Translations under genes and position numbers: made by a program
Shown here: positions 21,150 through 33,250 of the stretch, piece by piece
How the letters are laid out: each line of letters begins with the position of its first letter
How positions within the stretch are numbered: position 1 is the first letter of the stretch
Source: Cichorium intybus
Lineage: Eukaryota > Streptophyta > Magnoliopsida > Asterales > Asteraceae
Length of the DNA: 64,000 bases
Assembly: GCA_023525715.1 (NCBI GenBank)
Contig: CM042012.1
Location: 116,295,298 to 116,359,297 of the forward strand
Direction: 5' to 3'
Notes under the pieces: model-generated
Database searches by the model: none
Told to the model about the DNA's origin: nothing
Seen by the model: the letters and a program-made list of their open reading frames with translations, nothing else

Positions 21150-21370
21150 TTATGCGGTCGAATAAATTTCCTATAAATGGTCGACTAACGCATTCAGAAT
21201 ATTGAAGTGAGTTTTTTACTTTTAATACATTTATATCGAGCAAGAAATTGTTGGAATCGACCATCTTTATCGATCGTCATGCCAAGCTCTATCGGCGACA
21301 CTTCTATTGCTACTTCAATTGGTGCGTCAAAATCACATTCATCCTCATATATGAATTGCCATATAAATAT
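21150..21370 (-). pseudogene. C-terminal relic of a PIF/Harbinger-type transposase
   Basis: The minus strand reads YEDECDFDAPIEVAIEVSP, then a short gap, GRFQQFLARYKCIK and, after a frameshift, NALVDHL followed by TAG where Trp is usual. The pattern RFQ-x-FLARY ... NAL-[IV]-DHLW is typical, as I recall it, of the end of plant PIF/Harbinger DDE transposases. About 60 residues remain and no DDE residue is in view. The same strand orientation is suggested for the TIR-like end near 21640-21658. Confidence 0.5.
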
Positions 21371-21489
21371 TCAATTTTGATGATTATAATTAATTAATAT
21401 CATTTAATATATAATACGAATGTAAATATTTGTTATTATATTTAAATAAACTAGAAATATATAAAAAAACTAGATGATTAAAAATGACA

Positions 21490-21660
21490 ACTGAAACATT
21501 AACTCTATATTTGGTGTAAATGAATAGCGTTACTCTATATATGAAGTAATACTATTCAAATACTCAAATATAGAGTTGGTTATAGAGTGAGATTAGAGCA
21601 AAATAGAGTAAAAAAATAGAGTAACTCTATTTTTAGAGTGGGGTTGGAGATGCCCTCATA
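21490..21660. mobile_element. One end of a TIR element of the small Harbinger/MITE type
   Basis: The plus strand ends TTTTAGAGTGGGGTTGGAGA followed by TGCCCTCA, that is GGGCATCTCCAACCCC on the other strand, a terminus I have seen in many plant MITEs. Repeated TAGAGT/ACTCTA motifs fill the subterminal 120 bp. The matching left terminus was not found. The element may extend left to include the transposase relic at 21150-21370. Confidence 0.4.
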
Positions 21661-22825
21661 GTTTCAATCTTTTTTAGGACTTTCAAGGGTGCTTTAAATA
21701 TAGAAAAGTAACAATTCCCAAAGTGTACTATTAAGGGTGTAAGGGGTGACAAAAAAATTAAAGAGAAGTTCTATATCCTCTTACAAGATTAAGATAAGTG
21801 TCAAAATCAAAAGAAGAAATTAAGAGAGAGAAATAATAGATTCCACATGTCATAATTTAGTTGGTACGAGAATGAATTAGAAGGATAAAGTAGGAAGAAA
21901 TAGAATTTTTCAAAATTAAAATCAAATAATCAAACCAAACCTGTTTGAGTTACTTGGTTCTCGAAAAATTATATTTGGTTAATCGAAAGATGATTTTGTA
22001 TAGTTTGATGTTGATTCTTATTATTTTAGTTAGACTGAATAAACGATTAAATATAGTTTTTACATTTTAAATTCATAAATTGATAGCCAAGTTAAACTGA
22101 ATAAGCGATTAAATATAACTTTATATTTTTTATTTTGTTTAACCGGTAAAAAAACTACATAAACTGAAACAAATAAATCGATCCTTATTTAATTTGATTA
22201 TGGTTAATTTAGAAATGTCAAAAGTTCAACTAAATCTAACCGATTTAACTGAAAATTTATTTCACCGAAAACGAATTTTACTGACCATTTAAACCAATTT
22301 AACACTCCTATATAGCACCCATCGTACAAGCTAATAGAAATTGTTATCTTTTCAAAACAGTTAACTATTTAAATTAGAAATAAAAAGTTATATAAATTCA
22401 TCCTAAACGCTAAAGTTCTTTACAATCTTAAAACTTGTCATGTCATGTGATGATGCCACAAAATGAATCAAGAAGCAATAGTTTAAATAAACACACTGCA
22501 TCCAATAATACATAGGTATATTCCTTTTAAATAACTAACCTAATTCCTTCAATATTCATCTTTAGATCCTTCAACAATCTCCTACTGTGAGTATATGTCA
22601 AAATAATAACTTTAGGCTTAAGGAAATTAACGAGTAAACTCGAAGTTAATGTCTTATAAGTAAGTGGTGATAAGAAGTACCAAAAACAAACATTTCAAAA
22701 CCAAACCAAACCAAAAGTAAGCAATTCAAGTCACATGCTTCTACATTCCCAACCCAAGTTCTTTACATTCAAACAAGTCCCTATCATTCTAGGGTCTCAT
22801 TGGTCAATCGCAACTGGGTAGTAGC
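21661..22825. other. Intergenic spacer, no gene seen
   Basis: AT-rich DNA. Two loosely similar stretches of the form AATCGATTAAATATA...TTTATATTTT (about 22010-22140) suggest local duplication. There is no coding or RNA signature. Confidence 0.45.
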
Positions 22826-23642
22826 TGAAGGGGAATAGGCAGACAAACAATAAACTTAACTCCTAAGTTCACATGCAACCTATAAGGATCTATGTTTTCT
22901 CTATTGAACATATAACTAAGAACATATATGGGAAACCCTAGGTATAATCAAATCACTAAGGAGGGTTTCAGGATTACATACCTAATTGTTATTATCACAA
23001 ATAACAATTGTTCCTTGTCTCATTGATCTCTCGGAAGCAAGCACCACAAGTGTCATGCCTCTAATGGTTCACAACCAAAAGTCCAAGCAAAGGTTATATC
23101 TTAATTATCTTATTAAGAAAAGCTTGCTATAAAACCTTAGAGAAGGATTATAGATTCTGCTTGAAAGAGAAGAGAAATTCCAGAGAACTGTCTCCTGGAA
23201 TGGGGCAGAGAATAATGTGACAGGGGAAGCGTATTTATAGTTGAAAGGGTAATAAAGGATAAACCTTATTCGAATTCAAACTGAGATAAAACCCTCATCT
23301 CTAACCCTTTTTCGGCTAGACACGGCACGCACCGCGCGTGCAACTTGCCCGCGTCCCGCGTGTGATTTCGTCGAGATTGTTCATATTATTCAACTATTGA
23401 ATAATTACAATCCTGTCCCTACACTTTAATTAATCCCAAATTAATTCCAATTAATTCTGATTAATTCCAAACATGTTTCTAATTAATTTATTATCACATA
23501 GCAAATTAATAAACTATTTCTTCTTCTCTCAATTAACCTTTATACCCGTTGGACTACTAAGGGCAATCCAAAAGGACTGTGCTGCTATCAATTCAAGTAC
23601 ATGTATCAATTATACTTATTGCTTAGACACCTTAATCCAACA
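22826..23642 (-). repeat. 3' LTR of the old copia element
   Basis: TGAAGGGGAATAGG...CTTAATCCAACA, 817 bp. The following GTCTCCCACTTGGAT is the complement of the polypurine tract ATCCAAGTGGGAGAC. About 5 percent of sites differ from the other LTR, which also has an extra copy of a 21-bp GGGGCAGAGAATAATGTG-type unit. Confidence 0.9.
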
Positions 23643-24590
23643 GTCTCCCACTTGGATAAGTCTATAACTATAACACCCAGTACATCTTCTAAATTGACCA
23701 GCAAATTGAAGCTTCCAAGAGCCGCTGCCGAACTCTGACCCAGTCATTGGCATTTCCTAGGATAAGTGATCATATGATCCTCCGTTCTACAAGATATGAT
23801 TCGGACTTGAGACATGGATCAGAATCAATCTCAGTCTGATACTACGTTTCCCGGTACCTGATTTGTGATAATATAGGACTTCTAATTGAACACATCAATT
23901 TAGTCCTGGCTAGGCCTAGCATTATAAGTCAATCACCAAATCACCGAGGGGCCTACAGATATCGCTTTTCCTGTTAGGGCAAAAGGAACGAATAAACTTT
24001 TACTCATATGCTTGTGTCTTTTACTCATCAAATCGTGCACAACAATACGTTTTATAACATCGAGTTACCGATGCGTTTACACATTATCAATGCACAACCG
24101 ACTTGAAAATTTCAACTCATATATATCCGTTTCAAGACCATAAGATATATCGTCTCAGAATTACTCGTGATATGATCCATGAAGTAATTCTCTGAGCGTG
24201 GGTTTGTCCAATACTCAAATCTCCATTTCTAAGTACTCATGAACATTGTAGCAACTCTATTGCTATTATTCAGGGAAGTACGAGCGACTGTGGACCTTTT
24301 GAATAATCATATTATTCAGGGAAGTAAAACATGCAAAAGCAACCATAAAGATCTGACTGGCAGCTACTCCTGCTTATTACCAAGTCCCTACGAGGTAATC
24401 ACCAAGTCGGATCTGACATAATACTGTTATGTGTTTCTTGGTTTCTTTTAAACTTCCAATTCAAGTTTTATATCTATGTCTATATTCCCAAAATGACGTT
24501 TCACTCTTTCTATGTATCCAAAATGTCTTACATTGATACACTTCATTGTAGATAATCCAATCGAATACTCTTTCGATGATATCTCAATTT

Positions 24591-25362
24591 TGAAGGGTTT
24601 CTATGCAATCAATGAACACAAAATTACCTAAGGTTTACATGCAACCCTAATATTGAACTATGTTTTATTCTATGAAGATTAGAACTAAGAACCTAAAGGA
24701 TACGATTCAATTCTAAAGAAGAATTAAGAAAACCAACCTTTGATCTTATGATCCTTTTAAGCAGCAGCAAAAGTATCCTGCCTCAAATGCAAGTCACACC
24801 CAAAGGATGGAAGAATCAGTCCAGCAGAGTGAATTTAGAGAGAAGATGGCGTGAATAATCAGGTGCCAGGGGGTTCCTTATATAGCCTCCTAGGGTTACA
24901 CCTGAAACCCTACGGAGCCTCCAACTGGACAAGGCTTTTGACCACTTAGACCAGGCTTACCAAAACCCTAATTAGGGTTTCGCCAAACCCTGGAGGAGCC
25001 TCCAGGTTGGCGCCACTTTTGGTCCCTGGTTTTACCTGGCCAGTTATTCAACTATTGAATAAATGCCAAACCAGTCCTTGCACCTTTTAATTAATTAATT
25101 TAATCTCCAAATTAAATCCAATCAATTCTAGATTAAATCTCAATTAATTAATATAGTTTCTAATTAATATATTAACACTTAAATATATTAATAAACCATA
25201 TATATATATATATAATCTATTGATTTATTATACAATTAATAAATCAACTATTCTCTCTACTGAACTATCCTTCACCCATGAGGGCAACCCAAATGGACTT
25301 TGCTTTTAATCATAGGATAAAAGATACAATTACAAGTCATGGCTTAGACACCTAATCCAACA
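24591..25362 (-). repeat. 3' LTR of the nested copia element
   Basis: 772 bp, TGAAGGGTTTCTATG...CCTAATCCAACA. It contains a (TA)n tract near 25200 that is two bases longer than in the partner LTR. The complement of GTCTCCCACTTGGAT after it is the polypurine tract. Confidence 0.92.
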
Positions 25363-26171
25363 GTCTCCCACTTGGATAAGTCTATGACTTTTAATTGTCT
25401 GAACTCTGACCCAGTCAGTTCTGTCCAAAGATAAGTGATCTGATGATCCTCCGTCCAACAGGATGTTTTCAGACTCAAGACATGGACTAACATCAATCTT
25501 GGTCTGATACTCTGTTTCTCGATTTCTGATTTGCATATGACTTTAGAGACAACTAATTAAACACATTAATTAAGTCTCGGTTGGCCAACACTTTCAGTCA
25601 ACTTCTAAATCATCGAGAGGCCTACAAATATCTGTTTCCCATCGGGTCATGGGACGGATAAGTTTCGACTCATATGTCCATAACTTTTGCTGGTCCAAAT
25701 TCATACAACAATGCGTTTTATAGCACCGACTTACTGGCGCGATTTCGTATTGTCAATAAGTACTTGTATCGCAAATAATAGATCATATCTCTCCACTTAA
25801 AGATCACCGGATATTATCGTCTTAACATTGCTCGTGATATAATCCATGAAGCAATCTGTTAAGCGTGGGTTTATCCAATACTCAAATCTCTATTTCTAAG
25901 TACTCATGAACGTTGCAGCAGTCTTACTGCAATGTCTAACTCTTTAGACAGTCTGCAACCAATTCACGACAATCTTATTTCATACTTACTTCCTAATAGT
26001 ATGATCGACTGTGGAGTTTTAAATAATCTAATTATTAAGGAAGTTAAACATGCAAATATAGAAACACAGAAATAAACAATTGACAAAGGCAGTAACAATA
26101 CTCATTTATAAATCTCTATTATAAAATCACCGAGTCAATTACATTTATACTGTTACAAGTTTCAAGTCTAT
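25363..26171 (-). other. 3' non-coding region of the nested copia element
   Basis: About 800 bp between the RNase H stop and the polypurine tract. It parallels 23643-24590 of the host element (both carry TCTAAGTACTCATGAACGTTG or near copies), which supports close kinship. No ORF is seen. Confidence 0.6.
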
Positions 26172-29078
26172 CTAATTACTAAAACTAACATCATCCTTCA
26201 ATCCAATGCTCCGAGCATGCTGATTGTGCTTAATCCTATTCAGAGCCTTAGTTAAAGGATCTGCAGGATTGTCCTCGGATGATACTCGCTTAACCAGTAA
26301 GTGCCCTTCTTCTATCTGATGTCGAATATAGTGGTACTTTCTTTCGATATGCCTGGACTTTCCATGGTCTCGCGGTTCCTTTGCCAACGCGGCCGCTCCT
26401 TCATTATCACAGAAAAGTTCCACCGGCTCCTGAATGCTCGGGACAACTCCAAGATCCCCGATGAAATTCTTCAGCCAAGCCGCCTCCTTAGCCGCTTCAC
26501 TCGCTGCGATGTACTCTGATTCGCACGTTGAATCAGCCACCGTTTCCTGCTTGGAACTTTTTCAAGTGACCGCTCCACCGTTCAAAAGAAATACCCAGCC
26601 CGACTGAGACCGTCCACTGTCCCTATCTGTCTGGAAACTGGCATCTGTATATCCACTCACTTTTAACTCATCACTGCCACCAAGGACTAATACCACATTT
26701 TTTGTCCTTCGCAGATATTTAAGTATGTTTTTGACTGCAATCCAATGTGCTTTTCCAGGATTACCCTGGTACCGACTAACCATGCTTAGTGCATAGGATA
26801 CGTCAGGACGAGTACATGTCATAGCATACATGATCGACCCTACTGCCGAAGCATAAGGTACCTGACTCATTTCAGCCATTTCCTGATCGGTACTCGGACT
26901 TTGAGTCTTACTCAATTTAACACCACTTAGGATTGGTAACTCTCCCTTTTTGGAACTTTTCATGTGAAACCTCTTTAACACCTTTTCCAAATATGTACAC
27001 TGGCTTAGGCCTATCAATTTTCTCTTTCTATCTCTAAGTATTCTTATCCCGAGAATATAGGCAGCTTCCCCTAGGTCTTTCATGACAAAACACTTCCCGA
27101 GCCAAGCCTTAACATTCTGCAAGGTCGGAATGTCGTTTCCCATGAGCAGTATGTCATCAACATACAGCACCAAGAAAGTGACTATACTCCCACTAGCCTT
27201 GACATATACACAGGACTCATCTTCACTCCTAGAGAAGCCAAACTCTTTGACTTTCTCATGGAAGCAAAGATTCCAACTGCGAGATGCTTGCTTCAACCCG
27301 TAGACTGATCTTTCAAGCTTACATACTTTATCAGGGTGCTCAGTGTCTACAAAACCTTCTGGCTGACTCATGTAAACATCTTCAGTCAGTTTCCCGTTAA
27401 GGAAAGCAGTTTTGACATCCATCTGCCAGATTTCATAATCATGAAATGCAGCTATGGCAAGCATTATCCTGATTGACTTAATCTTGGCTACTGGTGAGAA
27501 GGTTTCATCATAGTCAACCCCCGGGGTTTGAGTGAATCCCTTCGCAACCAGCCGAGCTTTATAAGTATGCACTTTTCCATCCATGTCAGTCTTCTTTTTG
27601 AAGATCCACTTGCATCCGACTGTCTTTCGACCCGGTACATTGTCAACCAAGTTCTAAACTTGATTGTCATACATGGACTTTATCTCGCTGTCCATTACCT
27701 CTTTCCATTTTGTAGACTTGGGGCCTGCCACTGCTTCATGGTAGTTAGTTGGCTCATCCAAATTAGTCAATGTACGATCACTGACTAACGTGTCTCCGTC
27801 CGAAGTAATATGGAAACCATAGAACTCAGGCGGCATGCTAACTCTACCTGAGCGCCTAAGGGGCAATGAAATGTCGGTGGGTCCAATAGGAACTTCTTCC
27901 TCATGTTGGTTGCTAGTTTCTTCTAAGGTTGTTTCATCGGGTGTCTCCTGAATTTCTTCGAGATCGATCGTGCTCCCACTGTCCTCATTGGATATGAGTT
28001 CTCTCTCTCGAAAGAACCCCCGTCTTGCTACAAAGACCACGTCCTCGCTCGGTCTGTAGAACAAGTATCCAAAAGACTGTTTTGGGTATCCGATGAAGTA
28101 ACACCTCTCACTTCTTTCTGCGAGCTTGTCTGAAGTATCTCGTCTCACGAATGTTTCACAGCCCCAGACCTTGATGTGTGCTAACGAGGGAACTTTCCCC
28201 GTCCACATCTCGTGCGGTGTTTTCGCAACATTCTTGGTTGGGACAAGATTTAGGATATGGGCGGTAGTCTCTAAGGCATACCCCCAGAAATGGATTGGAA
28301 GTGAGGCTCGACTCATCATGGAACGAACAATGTCCAACAAGGTTCGGTTGCGTCTCTCTTCAACACCATTCAGCTGAGGTATTCTTGGAGGCGACAACTG
28401 TGAAACAATTCCACATTCCTTGAGGTAATCGAGAAACTCGATACTAAGATACTCACCGCCTCTGTCGGATCTAAGCGTCTTTATCTTTCTGCCCAATTGA
28501 TTTTCCGCTTCATTCTTAAACTCTTTGAACTTTTCAAAGGTATCCGACTTGTTCTTGATTAAGTAGACATATCCATATCTACTAAAATCGTCGGTAAATG
28601 TCACATAGAACCGCGTGCCATCTCTAGTGGTTGTTCTGAAGGGACCACACACATCTGTGTGTATGATATCCAACAGACCTTCACCTCTTTCAAAGGAACC
28701 TTTGAATGGTGATTTTGTAATCTTGCCAAGTAAGCAAGATTCGCATACATCATCCGACCCGAGGTCGAAGGATTCCAACACTCCATCCTTTTGGAGTTGG
28801 GCGATGCGTTTCTTGTTTATATGGCCAAGGCGACAATGCCACGGACATGCCTTTTCTACACCGCTTGAATCATCAATAGTTAATACATTTTTACCATAAT
28901 TATCAACACACATAATAGATTCATAAACACCATCACAAGGCATAGCATTAAATATCAAAACATCATTTTTGAATACCGAAATTGAACCATTCAATTTATT
29001 AAACTCATAATGAAAGCCTTGTCTAAATAGTGCATGAAGGAAATTATGTTCTTTGCCATATCTGGCGCATAGCAACAA
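26172..29078 (-). pseudogene. Copia Pol of the nested element: pre-integrase, integrase, RT and RNase H
   Basis: The frame is continuous from 29078 to the stop at 26172, except for TAG at 27654-27656 and TGA at 26562-26564. Both sit where relatives have Trp (QV-W-NLVDN and GGAVT-W-KSSKQ), so both look like G-to-A changes of TGG. Visible parts in order: CPWHCRLGHINKKR with CESCLLGK (zinc region), integrase HTDVCGPF, RSDRGGEYL and NGVEERRNR, reverse transcriptase KTDMDGKVHTYKARLVAKGF, MDVKTAFLNG and YVDDILLMGN, RNase H GYTDASF, STCESEYIAA, CDNEGAAALA and KYHYIRHQIEEG. Catalytic residues remain, but the stops prevent a full product. The protease and the beginning are out of frame, with a 1-bp loss near 29041. 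Confidence 0.9.
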
Positions 29079-29089
29079 TTATGTAAATC

Positions 29090-30177
29090 TTATCTAACTC
29101 CACTGCTCAGCATCAGTCCATAAACACTGATCTTGGTAACAGGTGACGTTCGCCTATTGCCCAAGACCAGGTTCAGTCTGCCACGCTGCAGTTCCCTACT
29201 TTCCTCTAGGCCCTGCAAATAAGAACAGATGTGAAAACCACATCCTGTATTAAGGACCCATGAACGGGAAAAAGATGAGTTATTAGATATAGAATATGTA
29301 CCTGCCTGTGACGGTTTCACTTTACTGTCCTTGACATCCTGCAGATACGTTGGGCAGCTCCTCTTCCAATGACCCTTCTGCTTGCAGTAAAAGCAGTCGG
29401 CCTCTTTGGGGTTCCGAACATGTGGAATTCCGGAAGACTTACCTTTCGGGGCACCGCTAGATGACCCAACATGAGTCTTTTCCCTCCAGTTCTGCTTAGG
29501 AGTGCCTTTCCGTTTCTTTCCCTTTCCGGAGCCAATAGCCAGGACAGGCGGGTTGACATGGAGCACAGCTTTTCCCTTCATCCCGTCCTCAGCCGTACGC
29601 AGCATGCGGTGTAACTCAGCCAGATTTTCCTGGTTGTTGTTCAAATGATACGCCAGTGTGAACTGGTCATAAGAACTGGGTAAGGAGTTCAGCACTATGT
29701 CAACTGCTAAATCCTCATGAACCGGCATTTCCAGCTTTCTAAGCCTTTCCACGTAACCATGCATCCTCTGCACATGTGCACAGATGGACTCGCCCTCTTT
29801 GGGCTTGCTGTTAGTGAAAGCTTTTACAACCTCACGCCTCTCGATGCGCTCTTGCTTGCGGAACCTTTCCGTGAGCTCTTTGTGCATCTCGTAAGGCCAA
29901 TAGTCCTCATAGTAGCGATCATGATGCAGGCCACTTTGGTTGCATCATCAGAGTGTTTAGTGTACGAAGTGATTTCCTCGGGAGTAGCGGTTTCAGTGTC
30001 CACATCAACAAGCTCGGTTTCTAGAACATACTCTTTATGTTCAAACCTTAGAGCCATTTTGATGTTGCGGATCCAGTCATTGTAGTTGGTGCCGTCTAAC
30101 GTCACTTTTGAGCATAATGACAGAATCGAGGTGACACTACCGGGATTTGACTGGGGAACGGATTGGTCAGAAGACAT
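29090..30177 (-). pseudogene. Copia Gag of the nested element, frameshifted
   Basis: The start is MSSDQSVPQSNPGS, with LDGTNYNDWIRNIKMAL typical of copia Gag. After about residue 95 the frame shifts near 29885 and resumes as MHKELTERFRKQERIERREV, then a CCHC knuckle CFYCKQKGHWKRSC and a protease start VLNTGCGFHIC in which the usual DTG/DSG aspartate is Asn. It ends at TAA 29090-29092 in SSGVR-stop-DLHNCCYAP, where relatives read through. Gag would package element RNA and the protease would cleave the polyprotein. Neither can be complete here. Confidence 0.85.
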
Positions 30178-31400
30178 CTGAACAAGAAGAAGGTAGTTTT
30201 AATTAGATAGGGTAATAATAATAATCCTCATATTTACCCAAGAATAAATACGAGGCTAGGATCCTACAATAACAATCTACAATATCGAAAAGGGATGCCG
30301 TAATCAATATTGCAAATTTTACAAGGTAGGCGAATGACGATTCAGCCAATTCCACCGCGGAAACATAGTCATATTATAATGGAATTCCTAGTTTCTTTGA
30401 GATTTACCGAACTGTTCGATAGCATGTTTAATCTCAAGAATGCCCCGCTGTTTGTGACTGGGATACCGAGGATCACAAACCGGGTGTGAATAACCATGAA
30501 AATTGCTTGGTACTCTTGAGGTCAATTGTCATCTCTAATTAACATGCCAGTAAACCACACACGCTCCGTTAATAATGACAAAATCAAGAAACCCATTCCG
30601 ACTCTTTGCGGACCCTAGTTGGCATGCCGGTAAACCACACACGCTCCACCAACGTTCCACAAAGTGCAATGTGCAATTTCATGGATTAGCACCAATTCAC
30701 ATTTTTAACCTAAAGTAACTAGATTGGGATTTGATTAGGGTTCTAGTACTTTCAATTACAGCATTATACTTTTAAGAGGCTTAGCGGTTCTATCATACCC
30801 GTTCGGCTAACGACACTCGACTGACCAGGAGAGCGGTGGGTAAGAGTAGATACCCATTAGACTAACATTTTATAGTCAGTCGCCTTATACCCTCTTTATA
30901 TGACAGTTTTGTGAATGAGGCTTACTAGCGGTAGACTAACCAATTTTCTTATATATATTAAATTAACTTTTAATCATAAACTGATTTAATCTTAATTTTC
31001 GCAAATTATTACTAATTTTTTGAAAATTTTAATTAATTCTTTAAACTGATTTAATTGGTCTTTTAATTAATCAATTAATTAAACTAATTAAATCTAGGTT
31101 ACAGATTACCAATTAATCAAATTAATTAACCTGTAATGGTCCTATGAATTTCGAAATACACATGCCAAAGAATTAGGGTTCAAGTTATTTTAGTTGATTC
31201 AGTTACCAAAAATAACAACACATAATTAAGGCAAGCAAATCAAGCATTCAAGGGGGGACCAAGGAGGGTGGCGGCTAGGGTTAGGAAACCCTAGCCTTGA
31301 GATCGATTTTGGCCTCCTCCCAAGGGTTTATTTTCGCCAATAACCCTTAGGCACAAAACAATTCAAGCAGTTCATAATCAAATCACAAGAAAACAAGCTA
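30178..31400 (-). other. 5' leader of the nested copia element
   Basis: About 1.2 kb between the PBS and the gag start, untranslated. It contains two copies of AAACCACACACGCTCC (30552-30567 and 30632-30647) about 80 bp apart, each followed by a run giving AC-rich spacers and ACAAAGTGC or similar. The same motif occurs in the host element. Confidence 0.65.
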
Positions 31401-31412
31401 GCTCTGATACCA
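31401..31412 (-). other. Primer binding site of the nested copia element
   Basis: The reverse complement is TGGTATCAGAGC, a 12-base match to the initiator tRNA-Met 3' end, one base from the 5' LTR. Confidence 0.9.
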
Positions 31413-31413
31413 C

Positions 31414-32182
31414 TGAAGGGTTTCTATGCAATCAATGAACACAAAATTACCTAAGGTTCACATGCAACCCTAATATTGATCTATGTTTTCTTCTATGAAG
31501 ATTAGAACTAAGAACCTAAAGGATACGATTCAATTCTAAAGAAGAATTAAGAAAACCAACCTTTGATCTTATGATCCTTTTAAGCAGCAGCAAAAGTATC
31601 CTGCCTCAAATGCAAGTCACACCCAAGGGATGGAAGAATCAGTCCAGCAGAGTGAATCCAGAGAGAAGATGGCGTGAATAATCAGGTGCCAGGGGGTTCC
31701 TTATATAGCCTCCTAGGGTTACACCTGAAACCCTAACGAGCCTCCAACTGGACAAGGCTTTTGACCACTTGGACCAGGCTTACCAAAACCCTAATTAGGG
31801 TTTCGCCAAACCCTGGAGGAGCCTCAGGTTGGCGCCACTTTTGGTCCCTGGTTTTACCTTGCCAGTTATTCAACTATTGAATAAATGCCAAACCAGTCCC
31901 TGCACCTTTTAATTAATTAATTTAATCTCCAAATTAAATCCAATCAATTCTAGATTAAATCTCAATTAATTAATATAGTTTCTAATTAATATATTAACAC
32001 TTAAATATATTAATAAATCATATATATATATATAATCTATTGATTTATTATACAATTAATAAATAAACTATTCTCTCTACTGAACTATCCTTCACCCATG
32101 AGGGCAACCCAAATGGACTTTGCTTTTAATCATAGGATAAAAGGTACAATTACAAGTCATGGCTTAGACACCTAATCCAACA
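31414..32182 (-). repeat. 5' LTR of the nested copia element
   Basis: 769 bp, partner of 24591-25362, followed by the target duplication AATTT (32183-32187). Confidence 0.92.
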
Positions 32183-32399
32183 AATTTGTCATTCTGTCTT
32201 TCTCTCTCTCAACTCCATTCCGGAAATGGTGATGTGTGCTACGACTTCTCATGGTTCTCGGGGTTTTTAGTCTACATGACTGCACCCTAAGACTATTTCG
32301 AGGTGTTATGATGTGCTGGTGAACCACAACGTGCTCCATCAGAATACCAACGAAACTCTTTAACCATGAAGTCCTTTAGCACCACGTTCTGATGTTAAT

Positions 32400-33250
32400 A
32401 ATTACATATTTAAAACTCCTTTCAAATTATTATTATCACATTTACCCTAATCATTTCCCAATGCTTTCGCATGTGTGTTCAAAATAATCCATCCAATATT
32501 CTCTGCCAGGTTATATCCTGAATCGAACTTACTATGATCTAAGCATCAAGTCATCAGGACAAGTTCATGACACTTATGATTGATCCAAGAAGCTCGTGGA
32601 ATCAGATCTGTTCTATTCCAAACTTTTCAGAATATTATAAAGATCATACAAATACTGGCAGGATCTATACTGGCGATTTCATCTATCCGATAGATGCTTG
32701 CAACTACATGAGTGTGTTGTACCTTCTTTATATCTTTCATGCCAAGCCATCACACTTTATAATGATAGGAAACTCCTTTCATGAGGTTATGCATCTTGAA
32801 TTTCATCAAGATCATATTGGCAGAGTTTTGATCTATCTAGTAGATTTTTGTCATCACTTGCATATAGCAAACCATCTCTTAATACCAAGTCATTACACTT
32901 TGTAATGATAAGAGACGTTTCCTAGAAACAATATGTTACCGACATACAGTGATAGGCAGATATCAATGATGCTCCCATTGGCTTTGACACAGTTATAGGA
33001 CTCTTTCAGACTATTCACAAAATCCAAACCTTTTGGCACATTTTGAGAATCTAAAGTCCAAAACCTTTTTGACATAATTATTGGAATCTTTCAGGATATT
33101 CACAAAATCCAAACTTTTGGCATATTTTGAGAATCCGAATATCCTTTCTTGCGAGGTGCACGTGATATGAATCTCGGTAAACCACACACGCTCCACTAAC
33201 GACTCACAAAGTGCAGAGATATCAAATAGTATCCTTTCGGATTTCATCTT
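32400..33250 (-). pseudogene. Decayed reverse transcriptase of the old copia element
   Basis: The minus strand reads ESYNCVKANGSIIDICLSLY then VGNILFLGN, which aligns with the copia block ESCVYKKASGSIVTFLVLY-VDDILLMGN seen in the nested element. The YVDD active site is altered to YVGN, so both catalytic aspartates of that motif are lost. Neighbouring frames hold shorter matches with many stops. An AAACCACACACGCTCC motif that belongs in the leader sits at 33178-33193 inside this block, suggesting internal rearrangement. Confidence 0.6.

Larger units (their letters stand above)
24591..32182 (-). mobile_element. Younger Ty1/copia element nested in its relative
   Basis: Its LTRs are at 24591-25362 and 31414-32182, with the target duplication AATTT at 24586-24590 and 32183-32187. 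The PBS complement GCTCTGATACCA (31401-31412) is next to the right LTR, so transcription runs leftward. LTR divergence is about 2 percent by eye, on the order of 0.7 million years. It shares LTR end sequences, PBS and polypurine tract with the host element (TGAAGGG... and ...TAATCCAACA), so the two belong to one family group. Coding sequence is nearly full length but has frameshifts and nonsense codons. Confidence 0.93.

Noticed and set aside
23281..23360. GC-rich island (GCACGCACCGCGCGTG) as a CpG-island promoter
   Set aside because: It is an internal part of the old copia LTR and recurs in the partner LTR near 37380.
32567..32905. 112-codon plus-strand ORF in the old copia element
   Set aside because: It lies antisense to decayed pol, has no family signature and is better explained as chance in a degenerate region.
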